A DNA stretch of 64,000 nt from Arenicola marina (GCA_964019135.1 OZ025257.1:15775971-15839970); one strand, 5' to 3'. Positions 50,039-61,399 are shown, counted from the first letter of the stretch. Notes: generated from the letters alone by a model not told the origin. Numbers and translations: made by a program.

Positions 50039-50299
50039 CACTCTTGGGCGGAATGTGAGGCGGGGTGGGAGGCTCGGGGCCATTAGCGGGCTTGGGGCCT
50101 TTGGCGGAAACCGGTACCGTCAGAGCGCAGCAGATCACTACATTCGGCGACTCGTAGAACTTCAACAGGGTGGGGATATCGGCGAAAATCTCATTGGCTT
50201 TGATGTAGACCATGCCCTCGTCTGAGGTAGGGATGGGGTACATCTTAATCTGGCGAGTCGAGGACGCAGGGTCGTGACCGACGCACAGGACGTTTTGCC
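50039..50299 (-). CDS. Kinase gene, exon D: second half of SH2-1 and Pro-rich inter-module linker
   Basis: The exon is 261 nt, with acceptor TCCAAG at 50300 and donor GTAGGT from 50038. It reads QNVLCVGHDPASSTRQIKMY and on, with helix B as DIPTLLKFYES, closing SH2-1. The strand-D His of most SH2 pockets (KHY in Src) is Met here (KMY). The last 30 or so residues are a linker with PEPPTPPHIPPKS, a possible SH3 ligand. The exon ends in phase 1 and exon E begins with the matching 2 nt. A separate SH2 protein ending here would be expected to have a stop, and none is present. Confidence 0.87.
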
Positions 50300-50762
50300 C
50301 TTGGAGACGAAATAAACAAAATGATGTGTTTTAGGCCACAGTTTGTAAACTTAAAGGCTAAATTGGGCCAAGATTAAAAATTGGTAATTGAGTCTCTGGA
50401 AGAATGTATCTGGATGAGTAGCTTTAATATTAGGCTTTCCATGATGGATACTTATAATGGTATGTCTATTTCGAGCCACATTGGTGCACCCATGTGGTAA
50501 ACCGCACCAAGGAATAGCACATCATAATAGCGGACAAGAGAAGCAAAAGATGTGTTGTTTCCCGGCCGTTTGTTTGTTCGCACGTGGGCCAAATCTCGCC
50601 GCAAGAGATTTGACACCGAGCGACCACGTGACGGCGATGCTACCCACGTGACTATATGACGTCTGGAAGATATATGCGCGCAACGTGTCACTATTAAACA
50701 AAAGTTGTGCGTTGATAGACGGTATCCTGTGTCAGGTAGAGCGGTTTGGGCGGAATGCTTAC

Positions 50763-50899
50763 CTTGTTGACGGTCACTTTCCCGAACCAAGTAACTTCCG
50801 GAGGGATACTGGGGGTCCATAAGAATTTTCCTGACGGCATCTTTCGGCAATTTGCCGTGGTACCAGTCGAACTGGGTAAGGTCCACTGGACTAGGTACC
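50763..50899 (-). CDS. Kinase gene, exon C: first half of SH2-1
   Basis: The exon is 137 nt, with acceptor TTATAG at 50900 and donor GTAAGC from 50762. Phases agree with both neighbours. It reads VPSPVDLTQFDWYHGKLPKD and on through SYLVRESDRQQ. The WYHGKL start and the phosphotyrosine-binding Arg of the YLVRES (FLVRES) motif are both visible. The second basic pTyr contact at the start of helix A appears to be Lys and not Arg. A 17-bp minisatellite begins immediately upstream of the acceptor on the gene's strand, and the acceptor sequence itself resembles a degenerate unit. Confidence 0.88.
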
Positions 50900-50904
50900 C
50901 TATA

Positions 50905-51190
50905 ATAGAGCATGAATAGAGCACTCGTATATAGCGAGCACTCGTTCATAGCGACCACTCTTTCATAGCGACCACTCGCTCATAGCGACCAATCGTTCAT
51001 AGCGACCAATCGTTTATAGCAAGCACTCGCACATAGCTACCACGTGTACATAGCGACCATTCGTATATAGCGACCACTCGCTCATAGCGACCAGCCGATC
51101 ATAGCGACCACTCGTTCATAGCGACCACTCGTTTATAGCGACCACTCGTACATAGCAACCACTCGCTCATAGCGACCACCCGTATATAGC
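50905..51190 (+). repeat. 17-bp minisatellite abutting the SH2-1 acceptor
   Basis: About 16 units of CATAGCGACCACTCGTT with variants (CACATAGC, TATATAGC). It starts within a few bases of the exon C acceptor at 50900. On the gene's strand the acceptor tract (GCTCTATTATAG) looks like a decayed unit. Confidence 0.8.
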
Positions 51191-51402
51191 ACTATAGTGT
51201 AAGCATGCAATTAAATACCGTCGACCGCAAAATTAATTTAATTTATAAACTTACAAATAAGCTGTCTGTACCCCAAATTATCATTGGGTATAGCGTTTAT
51301 TTCCGTCGCTCGTAGAATTACAGTCAATTGTTAAAGTATTATATGAAGCATCGAATTACAAGCTCGTAACTGTTAGTGAAACGATACCCAGAAGTAACTT
51401 AC

Positions 51403-51522
51403 GTTGGCTTTGGTATCTCGACTTCCACAAAGTTGTTGGGTATCTCGACTTCCACAAAGTTGCTGGGTATAAGGCCCTGGTTCCCTGACGTCAGACACAC
51501 CACCATCCACCAATCGGTCGAA
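51403..51522 (-). CDS. Kinase gene, exon B: second half of SH3-1 with a 9-residue internal duplication
   Basis: The exon is 120 nt, with acceptor CTCCAG at 51523 and donor GTAAGT from 51402. The codon shared with exon A gives Asp. The residues include DWWMVVCLTSGNQG then LIPSNFVEVEIPN, so the SH3 tryptophan pair and the ALIPSNYV-type end are present. A 27-nt segment coding NFVEVEIPN is repeated at once as NFVEVEIPK. Without it the exon would be 93 nt, close to the 99 nt of exon F and of Src. The duplication extends the end of SH3-1 just before the SH3-SH2 linker and stays in frame. It lies within 10 nt of the donor, one of several tandem duplications at exon edges in this gene. Confidence 0.85.
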
Positions 51523-52264
51523 CTGGAGACCACAGAGAGAACATCCGCGAATCAAAACGCACAACACCAATAGACAGTGACATCGTCTTAACCCGCATAT
51601 GTTTTATTCTCGCACAAATTACAGAAAGATTTCCTTAACATCTTGGGGAGGGGGTGGGGGGGGGGGGGAGGGGGGGCACTATCAAACTGGTGGTGGTGGG
51701 GGGAGGGGATTCTCTAGACGCCCAGTAATGCCTCATTGAGAGCGGACATTTTTATGCCAAATATATCCCTATGGAGCGGATGTTTTTCATAAGTAACGTA
51801 CCCATTCAGAAATCAAATATTCATAAAGTTACCCCCACAGAACTGACATTTCTCCAGCGAACCCAGCAATCTATCTGGGCTCAGTATATTATTGCTTTAT
51901 TCATGCCAAGCTCCCGTTCGCTAGCTGGCGTTTCGTGCCTCCACTCTGACTATCGGCCGGGAGCAAATGTCAACGTTCTTGTTAAAACGGCCAAAAGTGA
52001 ACTATTATTTCTTGCACAATTATACTCTTCAGAAATTAACATAGAAGGAACGAACCGTGCGTAATTGATACAACAACATACTAGGTGTAATATTTTGAAA
52101 AAAGGTGATAATTGAGAGCGTATTATTTCTTTTGTTAACCTGATAGTGTGTGTTATTAGGCATAGGGAGGTTCCCGTCACGGAGATTGTAGAAATGCGCG
52201 GCGTATTGGTCCTATGAATTCGCGAAGTGCCGCCCTGGCGATTGGTTGGTTGTATATTCAGAAC

Positions 52265-52500
52265 GCTTCAAACATTTTTGGTCATATCGCGTCAATGGGA
52301 GAAAGAAGGGCAGAGCGGAGCCGTGTCCCCGGGGGTAAACCCCTACTCTTTGCGAAGAAGGACATGGGATCTTTAGCCTGCGACCACACAGACAGGGCGA
52401 CAGCGGGGCTCGAACCATCGATCCACGTGCCGTTAGGCTCTCAGGTGGCGCGATCACTCAATGTGAGCGCTCTACCACCTTGCCGAGCGGGTGTGCCAGT
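52265..52500 (-). mobile_element. tRNA-derived SINE, copy 2 (kinase intron A-B)
   Basis: Same head and body as the element at 4628-4875: GGTGGTAGAGCGCTCACATTG (start), GGTTCGAGCCCCGCTGT, then GGGGACACGGCTCCGCTC on the minus strand. It is diverged from copy 1 and is oriented with the gene. Confidence 0.78.
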
Positions 52501-53007
52501 GGACTGAGGAAGTAGACGTCCATCTCGAGACGGCCCTAGATTTAACGTAGCCCCTTGCGGAGTGAGTCGAAGGCAGAGAGTGGAATCATACAAGATGGCG
52601 CGGGTGTTGGCGCATCACACGTCGCATGGCCCATAGATACAACTAAACTTGATATTCGACTGTTACAGCGTTACAGCGACTAACTTGCAAATGATATTTA
52701 TAATAAAATTGTACCCCACAGCTAGTTAGCTGGATAGCCGGAATTCATCAGTACACGGTTTCGAGGAAATGTGAGTTCCTGATAATGTGAGACGATTAAT
52801 CTCTCTCCGCCTTCGATTCATTTTTGCCGCGCATTTCTATACGTCAGTGCCGGGGACCTCCATATGCATAAAAAAAAAACGATATCAGGCGACCCCAAAA
52901 AAATAGTTCGCTCTCAGTTCTCTCTTCTTCAAATGGTACACTGAGTATATTGCTGTATTAAATACATCAAGTCCATGCGTTAGACTAATAATGAGGAAGT
53001 CACTTAC

Positions 53008-53104
53008 TCTTCGAGGACTCTAAAGCGGTCGTTCTTCTTGAAGCTGAGGTAATCTATGTTGTCGCCGCCGGTGTAATCACATTTTGCGGTAACCAGTTTG
53101 GTAC
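53008..53104 (-). CDS. Kinase gene, exon A: first half of SH3-1
   Basis: The exon is 97 nt, with acceptor TTCCAG at 53105 and donor GTAAGT from 53007. It completes a codon with 2 nt, reads 31 residues and ends on 2 nt. The residues run TKLVTAKCDYTGG then DNIDYLSFKKNDRFRVLE. This is the RT-loop half of an SH3 domain: the ALYDY position is TAKCDY, followed by the DLSFKKG-like YLSFKKND. Src has a 100-nt exon at the same place. It is the first recognised exon. The preceding exon must end in phase 1 and was not found between here and 64000. The flanking intron contains a SINE copy at 52265-52500. Confidence 0.85.
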
Positions 53105-53559
53105 CTGGAAGACACAATGACAAATCTGACGTCACAACAGGCCGTGCGAATGAACATTCATCATTCATCAATTATTTAAGCTTGATCGTAATAAGGACAG
53201 AAACACCACTCTGATCAAGATTCAATGTCGCCATGATGAATGCCACCTAAATCATATAACTGTAACTTAAACAAAGGAAACAGAACGAGAGATTTCTAGT
53301 AATATGTCACATTGCAGTGTGGGCAGTGGGGGAGCGGTCTACTTCATTATTTGGCATATTATATATTAGATAATATTACGTTATTTTACATATATAACAG
53401 TTAAAACATTCAAATCCTTATAATAATTGCTCATACTAATATCTGTAATATACTTTTAGATACTACGAGAATTCTGTCAGGCTGCGAATATTTGTTTTGT
53501 CTAAGGTTGTTGCCGGTTCGGTATTCACGATTTCAATGAAGCAATTGGGTGTATAAATC

Positions 53560-54450
53560 GGTCAGTCAATGAACCATTTGGTGATCAAATTGGTCGGTCA
53601 ATGGACCATTTGGAGTACAAATCGGTTGGTCAATGGATCATTTGGAGTACAAATCGGTTGGTCAATGGACCATTTTGTGTACAAATCGGTCGGTCAATGG
53701 ACCCTTTGGAGTACAAATCGGTCAGTCAATGGACCATTTGGTGTTCAAATCGGTTGGTCAATGGACCATTTGGAGTACAAATCGGTTGGTCAATGGACCA
53801 TTGGGAGTACAAATCGGTTGGTCAATGGACCATTTGGAGTCCAAATCGGTTGGTCAATGGACCATTTGGAGTACAAATCGGTTGGTCAATGGACCATTGG
53901 GAGTACAAATCGGTTGGTCAATGGACCATTGGGAGTACAAATCGGTTGGTCAATGGACCATTTGGAGTCCAAATCGGTTGGTCAATGGACCATTTGGAGT
54001 CCAAATCGGTTGGTCAATGGACCATTTGGAGTACAAATCGGTTGGTCAATGGACCATTGGGAGTACAAATCGGTTGGTCAATGGACCATTTGGTGTTCAA
54101 ATCGGTTGGTCAATGGACCATTTGGAGTACAAATCGGTTGGTCAATGGATCATTGGGAGTACAAATCGGTTGGTCAATGGACCATTTGGAGTCCAAATCG
54201 GTCGGTCAATGGACCATTTGGAGTACAAATCGCTGGGTCAATGGACCATTTGGAGTCCAAATCGGTCAGTCAATGGACCATTTGGTGTACAAATCGGTCG
54301 GTCAATGGACCATTTGGAGTCCAAATCGGTTGGTCAATGGACCATTTGGTGTACAAATCGGTTGGTCAATGGACCATTTGGTGTACAAATCGGTCGGTTT
54401 ATAGACCATTTGGAGTACAAATCGGTCGGTCAATAAACCATTCGGAGTAT
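53560..54450 (+). repeat. 32-bp minisatellite, about 28 units
   Basis: Units containing GGTCAATGGACCATTTGG then AGTACAAATCGGTT. The period of 32 makes all three plus frames cycle every 96 bp, so the roughly 270-307-residue open frames here are artefacts. It lies just upstream of the first recognised kinase exon. Confidence 0.92.
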
Positions 54451-54459
54451 AAATACGAC

Positions 54460-55737
54460 TTGGGTGTTTATAATGCTAGTAATCGCACATGAAACATGGA
54501 CCGTTAAACATTTTGTGACAAGAGATATAAACGATATAAAACAATTCCTTGTACGTATATATACATTACTCGAGTATGGCACGCAAGCCCGACCAGTAAC
54601 GCCAGAGCGTAGGCCAGTGCACATCACACACATTATGTGTACATACACCCGATAGCGCTTAACACCACATTCGTCCGTATAATGGGGCATGATGGGGGAA
54701 TTATAACATCGTCCGTGCTTGGCCCTAGGAGTCCTGTTGACGACTGCTACACGAGGGTCATTGCTAGGCTAAGCGTGGCGTATTATTAACCAACTACACG
54801 TCTGTCGCTCCCGGGCCGGTGAATAGGCAAATTGAGTTATCTTTATATTCATACTAGCCGCCCGGCGAGCGGATCTAGCGCTCGTAGTAATAAGCGAAAG
54901 AAATAACAGTATGACAGTATTTTGTTTTATACGTCAAATAGCAGCATGCATTAGGTAGACATTGGACAGAAATAATATCGACAATTATATTGACTTAAAT
55001 TGAGACCGGGAGCTACCGAAAAACGGGATATAAATGTTCAGGATATTTAAACGCTTTCAGTGCAATTATATTGTGCATCCAGTATAGAATACGCAAATTG
55101 CGGCTAAAGCACGCTGACATGTGTATATGGCTTATCTCAGTTGGAATAACTACAACATGTCTAGATGCAGTCTGTACCTGTCTGATTGTCCAATATAGTA
55201 CCGGACGCGTGACGTTAAAAGACCGATCTTCAAACAGAGCGCGTGATGTAATGTTTTTCTTCGTTAGAATTATGTCGACGAGAGACGAAGTTTTAATAAG
55301 TCAGGGAAGTTCAGGGAAGCTAACTGAATTGTTTTGATGTTATATTTGCCATTTAGCCCACGCACAATGAGCACACAACAACAAAATTGTACCATGTATG
55401 CACTTTGCCCGGTGGCCGTTTTCTTCCATAAACTCAATATCGTATGTTTAATTGTCTATGCAGCATATGTTGTCATGCCAGGACATTTTGCAAAGACCAA
55501 TTGAACGTCATCTATACTCAGAGCTTGATAGATGGTCATTCATTGCTTATGGGCAGGTATCGTTAACAAATGCAATAAGGATTTTCGATTTAATAGTTAG
55601 TGTTGAACTGAATTCATAACAGAGCATCGGTGTTTATCACAATTGGTGCACAATTGGTGCATCATGCTATATATAGCTATGATTGATTGATTTAAGTAGG
55701 GCGCTGGCGAAGATACGGGGTCCAGTACAGACATTGG
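54460..55737. other. Upstream of the kinase exons, no exon seen
   Basis: I looked on the minus strand for a start reading MG(C/S) with a phase-1 donor, as a Src-type first exon would have, and found none here or further right. Confidence 0.45.
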
Positions 55738-55828
55738 CATTTGCACGGGTGGGGCTCGAACCACGCACGGGGCGGTCTCGCAGAGCACACTCGACAATAG
55801 CCGAACGCGCTATACTACCACGTCACAG
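55738..55828 (-). repeat. tRNA-like SINE head
   Basis: The minus strand carries GACGTGGTAGTATAGCGCGT (A box region) and GTGGTTCGAGCCCCACCC (B box). It is related in style, though not clearly in sequence, to the pair at 40454-40651. Confidence 0.45.
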
Positions 55829-55829
55829 A

Positions 55830-56895
55830 CGATCTCCCTGCAGAGAGCGTTACGCTTACGCCATAGTCCCTCTGCCCCACGTCAAATTTAACCATCAGAA
55901 TTATCCTTCATACGCGGAAATGTTTATGAATCTAATCGAACAGAGATTAGCAGTTACTGTACTGCTGGTACCGTACGGGACGAATTAATTCGAGTTGCGT
56001 TACTTAGAAGTCATGTTACTATCGAACTATATTTTCGAGTTCGATTGAGGTCAAAGGCGTGAAGCGTTGTGAACTCTAACCCCGTGTTATTTTGAAATAT
56101 TTTTTGCTTAATTCTTCCATTTTGATCATTCGACAACGGAATGTTCATATTTTTCAAATTCTGCACAGGAAATACAATATTCGATAAAAACAACCCTCTA
56201 AAACCATTCGTGACCCCAACACCGTTGAGGTCAACCGTGACGTGGGCGGTGACATGCGGCAGAGGTGATATCAGAAACGAGCTCCCTCTGCTGGCAGAGT
56301 GCGTCACATTGCGACCCAATAGTTAAAAAATCTCCCACCAGAGGGTAGACCAACTCAAGCGATCCAAGCATGTTTCAACCGGTAGCGCCATCTAGCGCAT
56401 AGTCACATGCTGGTTTTTGGGGCCGCCATTGCAATTAGCGACGTCCAATATGGATCTCCCGGTAGAGGGCGTTCAGCTTACGCTCTGCCCCACGTAAAAC
56501 TGGGTCAAATTTAACTACCTGAATTATCTTTCATATGGCATAATTGTCACGAGAGACATATTTATAGCATATGCACTGTGCTACTGCTTCCGTAACAAAC
56601 CAGTTCTTTCTATTTCAAGCCAGCTTATGTTTCAACTATATTTCGAGTTCAATTGAGGTTAACTTTGATCCCGTGTTATAATGAAATCTGTTATCACGTA
56701 AGAACTCCTCAATTGTGATCGTACGATAATCAAACGCCTACATTTTTCACATAATGGATCAAAAATGCAAACAGAGAACCCCCGAATATCGCCCGTGACC
56801 CCAACACCGTGAAGTGTGAAGTGTGAAGCATGGCTGATACGTTGGGTGGAGGTCATATGAGGAACGAGCGACCCCTGTTGAGAGAGTGAGCGACG
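55830..56895 (+). repeat. Two diverged copies of a ~450-bp repeat in direct order
   Basis: The copies are at 55830-56310 and 56455-56895. Shared landmarks are CTCTGCCCCACGT, AATTATC-TTCATA, TATATTTTCGAGTTCGATTG, CCCGTGTTAT and GTGACCCCAACACCGT, in the same order in both. No coding sequence recognised. Confidence 0.65.
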
Positions 56896-57017
56896 GCATG
56901 CGAGGATTGGCCAGCATTATTTCATTCTCTGGCTTTGTCAGCGGAGCTTTGTGGAGCGCCACCGTGCGGTGAGATTGGTCAACTGGATCGCCGAGATTCT
57001 TCTAATGGGTAGCATCA

Positions 57018-57105
57018 GTGATAGCATCGGTCCACAATAACATTGAGTCGCCTTGTGGTAAAACATAATATGTACTTGCAGACACAAAACCAAACCAGGA
57101 AAGTC
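57018..57105 (+). repeat. Dispersed segment also present at 58524-58620
   Basis: CATTGAGTCGCCTTGTGGTA then AAACATAATATGTACTTGCA and CAGGAAAGTCAAG recurs at 58552-58620 with about 5% difference. Confidence 0.7.
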
Positions 57106-57514
57106 AAGGATTGCCGAGATTCTTCTAATGGATCGTCTGTATAAATATGACACAGGTGCACTGTTGGTCACAAGCACTCTCTGCCTTAGACTCACTCCGC
57201 TAGGGCTCCAGTATATTTCTGTTGTCGCCTACTTCCTCAATGCATTTTCACACTCGCTCGCCAAGGCCAGTGGCTGCGCAAATTGATAGGAAAAATGCGC
57301 TGCGCGTTTCTACGAATTAGTGCAGGGGACCCAGCCTGAGCCTAATAACCCACGGTATCAGGGGATGAAAAGAAATAGTTTACTTTTAATAACAATTTGT
57401 TTAAAGTGGTACAAGATGTATTTTGCTGCATGAAATAAACAGAGCTCGTAATTTTTATGTTTTATTCTTGAAAATTAGAATGTTTTAAAAAAATACTGGT
57501 GATTTGACCGTGTT

Positions 57515-58023
57515 TTAAAGTGTTCGTGTCACGCCAAAACAACTTTAGCTCATATTAATCTTCTGTGTTTCCACGCTTATATTATCAAGCTGTAACGCTC
57601 CAAATAACGGAAGGGCATAATTTTTCCACTTGTTTTCGCATCTACCAATTTAACATCCGCGAGCGAAGAAAGTGACGTCAAAGAGGAATACAAACGCATG
57701 TGCCTTTATATTGGCTTGAACTCAACGAAACGCACTCAACCATAAAAACAATACACGCCCTCGACCACAGATGTCTACGCACTGCATCAAAGCTCACCTG
57801 TCAATCTTGTGACATCATTGAGGAATTTTTAAATAACGCTCAGATGCAATGCTCCAAGAAATAAACCCGCCGGATCTCACTTTTGCTACTTAGACGAACG
57901 CGTTTATAGTGATATCGTGGAATAAAAAAATGTAAACTCCAATTAAAACAAATTGTTATTTGTTTATCTTCCATAACCCTAGTTAACTCTGAGCAAGAAA
58001 AAATCTTAGCACGAACACTTTAA
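57515..58023 (+). mobile_element. Inverted-repeat element, family 3
   Basis: The ends are TTAAAGTGTTCGTG and the complement of CACGAACACTTTAA. It is about 509 bp. Part of its left end is also found, diverged, at about 44205-44330 (CTGTGTTTACCCGCTTACAT). Confidence 0.7.
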
Positions 58024-58735
58024 GAATCTTGAAATTTGCCCCCGGCCGACAGCAGCGGTAAAAGCGGAGCTTGCGTAGCGCCACCGTGTGGGGAGCTTGG
58101 ATCACATGTCGAAATCAGAGGCACAAAACTGATGAAGCAAGCATCCACTGACGTGACCTAAATAACGGAATGTATGACAGTGGCGAATCCAGGCCGGGCT
58201 GGCGTTGGGTAGGAAGACGGCGATCTCAGACCCCCCACCCCCACTACACCCCACCCCCTCCCATCAAGGATGTATTTTTACTGCAAATTATACGCCCCAC
58301 GCCCCCCGCCCCCTTTTGGTTCAGGATCCCCACGGGGCTTTTTCACCTTTCAAAATCATGAAAGACCCATTGGAGCACGCATCTATTTACAATGGTATAT
58401 GATGAGTCAAGAGTCAAGGTCCTAATCATCCTGTTAGATGTGAGTTTTCTAATAAGTCACGTAAAGTCGTGAGAGCCTTTGGGGAGGCCCCACGTCCCAG
58501 CAAGTCAGAGACAATCATAGCATCAGTGATCCACATCAGGGGTCCACAATAGCATTGAGTCGCCTTCTGGTAAAACATAATATGTACGTGCAGACACAAA
58601 ACAAAAACAGGAAAGTCAAGTTTTTTGGTGTATTTGATGACGTGCGTAGGCCGTGTTAAAGCAACCAGTAGCCTACTGCTGTCTAGTATGTGATGAAGGG
58701 ATATAGAAACGCCGAGTTTACGTGTAAGTTAATGT

Positions 58736-58797
58736 CCGAGGAACACGACATTACCAGATACTAACGCATTAGTATCCGGTAATGTCGTTTTCCGAGG
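58736..58797 (+). repeat. Hairpin-forming inverted repeat
   Basis: CGACATTACCAGATACTAA (58746-58764) and TTAGTATCCGGTAATGTCG (58769-58787) pair with one mismatch around a 4-nt loop. Pairing extends outward through the GAGGAA and TTCCGAGG flanks. Confidence 0.8.
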
Positions 58798-59840
58798 TAC
58801 AATAGAGTGACGTCATCAGTGGATTTTACAGCCACAAAACCCTCAGCTTTCAAGGTCCTCTCACTCCGCCCCTCACCTACTCCCTCCCTCCACTTTTCGC
58901 CTCATCAGTACTCCTTCACTACTAGTATGACGGGGTATGATGCAACGACTTCTCACGTGTGAACAGTCATGAAATCACGTAGTAAATGCCAGATCTGAGT
59001 AATAAAAGAGGTAAGATTAAACAAGAGCGAGGCGCGAAATAACGACCGTACTGTGGCCGCGACGAAAGTCCCGAGAAACAATGGTGATGGCAGGGAGAGC
59101 GACCAATGTCTTGTGAGCCTGAGATCCTTTGCCATGGCCGATACCACAGCCCAATGAAAAAAATGCACAAAAATTGTTTACTGTGTCTTGACCCGTACCG
59201 AAAGAATGCGAAAAGTAACATTTTGGGTATGGGCCAGTGTATGGTGTTTTTTTGCACAAGTTGTCAATGAATTTTCTTTTACAAATTATTCATCCACATT
59301 CATCACCCTCCTGCGAATGTTAGTAAAAAACTGACCAATCCCCGGCAGAAAACTTCTAACGAAGTCGTCGCGTGAAACTGGAGAACCCAGTGTTTGCCGC
59401 ACTATGCTGATCATCTTTTTTTACGATTTCGTATCGCGGTATCTATAAAACTAAACAATATGAAGCTTAAAGCAATATATTCCGTAATGTTTTGTATTAC
59501 CAACCTCTTCTCCATGTCAAATAAGTACATTCTGTAGTACATTTAAATCCTGAAAGCCTGTGGGCTCTCCGGAGAGAAGCATTTTGGTCACCGGAGCAGA
59601 AGTTGGTGGCCGGCTTTATATCCCTACGCGCCTGTTCGCTGTTCGGTATTCTGTGTGATGTCGACCGCGGCTCGCTATCACGTCCGCGCGCGATATAAAT
59701 AAACCGGGCAATTTTATGTTGAAATCTTTGTTTGACAGACTCAAAGAGATAAAAAACATATGCATCATAATTGTTGAGATACTTTTAGTCTTGATTCTAA
59801 AATGTATAAAATCTAAGATGGCGCATGTAAGTATATTGCT

Positions 59841-60202
59841 TTAAAGTTACTCATCCAGCAATATTTTTCTTGAAATATGTAAAAACTATTTTGATTGGAA
59901 ATTATGTATTTATATTCTTAGCATAGAACTACACCTATTGTATGCAATAAACACCCAGATATGTTGTTAAGCTTCTTTTTTGGCAACATCAGTGCATCCC
60001 ATGTGGAAAAGTGTGGCTTTCTTGTGTACTACGTCATCGAAATATGCACATTGCGGTAGTTTTATAACTTTCATCATGCGATGACAGATCTATTTCTCAT
60101 GAAGGTTACATTTATACAGTCAGACAATGTGTTCTAAACGTGTTTCCAAAATATTTCGAAAACCATAATTTAAGTAAAAAATTGCTGCATGAGCAGCTTT
60201 AA
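59841..60202 (+). mobile_element. Inverted-repeat element, family 1, longest copy
   Basis: The ends are TTAAAGTTACTCATCCAGCA and the complement of TGCTGCATGAGCAGCTTTAA, with TTAA at both borders. Compared with the copy at 28653 it has about 75 extra bases in the middle (around 59965-60040). No coding sequence. Confidence 0.8.
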
Positions 60203-60233
60203 AAAGGTTACTCATTCACAATATAGTCCGTAT

Positions 60234-60523
60234 TTAAAGTTACTATTTCAACAAATTTTGCGGCGGGGGTGTTCCGTCAGATCACGTGAGGCGCCGCGTC
60301 TGTTGGAACAGCTGTAAACACTGTATAACACTCTGCCTCAAGGAGGCGCTGCCAGTCGCGAATCCTGGCCAATAGCGAAAGTTAGTCGTTGGCGCTCGCC
60401 CTGGCGGAGATTACTTCATGCGTGTTACGTCACCAGCACATCAACGTCACTGTACACACGTTTTTTCTCCGCCAGATTTGGATCACAATGAATGTTTACT
60501 TTTTGTTGTAATAGTAACTTTAA
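60234..60523 (+). mobile_element. Inverted-repeat element, family 2
   Basis: The ends are TTAAAGTTACTATTTCAACA and the complement of GTTGTAATAGTAACTTTAA. It is about 290 bp with a GC-rich middle and no coding sequence. It starts 32 bp after a family 1 copy. Confidence 0.75.
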
Positions 60524-60639
60524 CGTTTAATGAATATGTGTGGGTGGTTGTGCAATGGGCAAATCAAAGAAATAGACTTTAACATGTGACTTCATGGACG
60601 CAGCAACACAATGGGGATTTACCAGTCATTACAGCCTCG

Positions 60640-61383
60640 TCATTACACACAGACCAGTCATTACATATATACCCCTCATTACATACAGACCCCTCATTAC
60701 ATACAGACCCCTTATTACATACAGACCCGTCGGTAAATACAGACCCCTCATTACATACAGACCCGTCGGTAAATACAGACCCGTCATTACATACAGACCC
60801 GTCATTATATACAGACCCGTCATTATATACAGACCCGTCATTACATACAGACCCGTCATTATATACAGACCCGTCATTACATACAGACCCGTCATTATAT
60901 ACAGACCCGTCATTATATACAGACCCGTCATTACATACAGACCCGTCATTATATACAGACACGTCATTATATACAGACCCGTCATTACATACAGACCCGT
61001 CATTATATACAGACCCGTCATTATATACAGACCCGTCATTATATACAAACCTGTCATTACATACAGACCCGTCATTATATACAGACCCGTCATTATATAC
61101 AGACCCGTCATTATATACAGACCCGTCATTATATACAGACCCGTCATTACACAAGACCCGTCATTACACACAGACCCGTCATTACATAAGACCCGTCATT
61201 ACATAAAACCCGTCATTACACACAAACCCGTCATTACACACAGACTTGTCATTACATACAGACCCGTCATTACATAAGACCCGTCATTACACACACACCC
61301 GTCATTACACACAAACCCGTCATTACACACAGACCCGTCATTGCGTAAGACCCGTCATTACATAAGACCCGTCATTACATACA
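60640..61383 (+). repeat. 18-bp minisatellite, array 1
   Basis: About 40 units of CATTACATACAGACCCGT with CATTATATA variants. It is the same family as the array at 62465-63345. Open frames in it (SLHTDP, VITYRP repeats) are repeat translations. Confidence 0.92.
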
Positions 61384-61399
61384 CTTACCGTTGTTGATT

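Noticed and set aside
45573-50299. Two separate genes: an SH3-SH2 adaptor (exons A-D) and a Src-type kinase (exons E-M)
   Set aside because: No stop codon or alternative 3' end follows exon D, no first exon precedes exon E, and the D-E phase agrees; kept only as the alternative to be tested by transcripts.
53569-54492. Three overlapping plus-strand frames of 267-307 codons
   Set aside because: They are the 32-bp unit read in its three frames.
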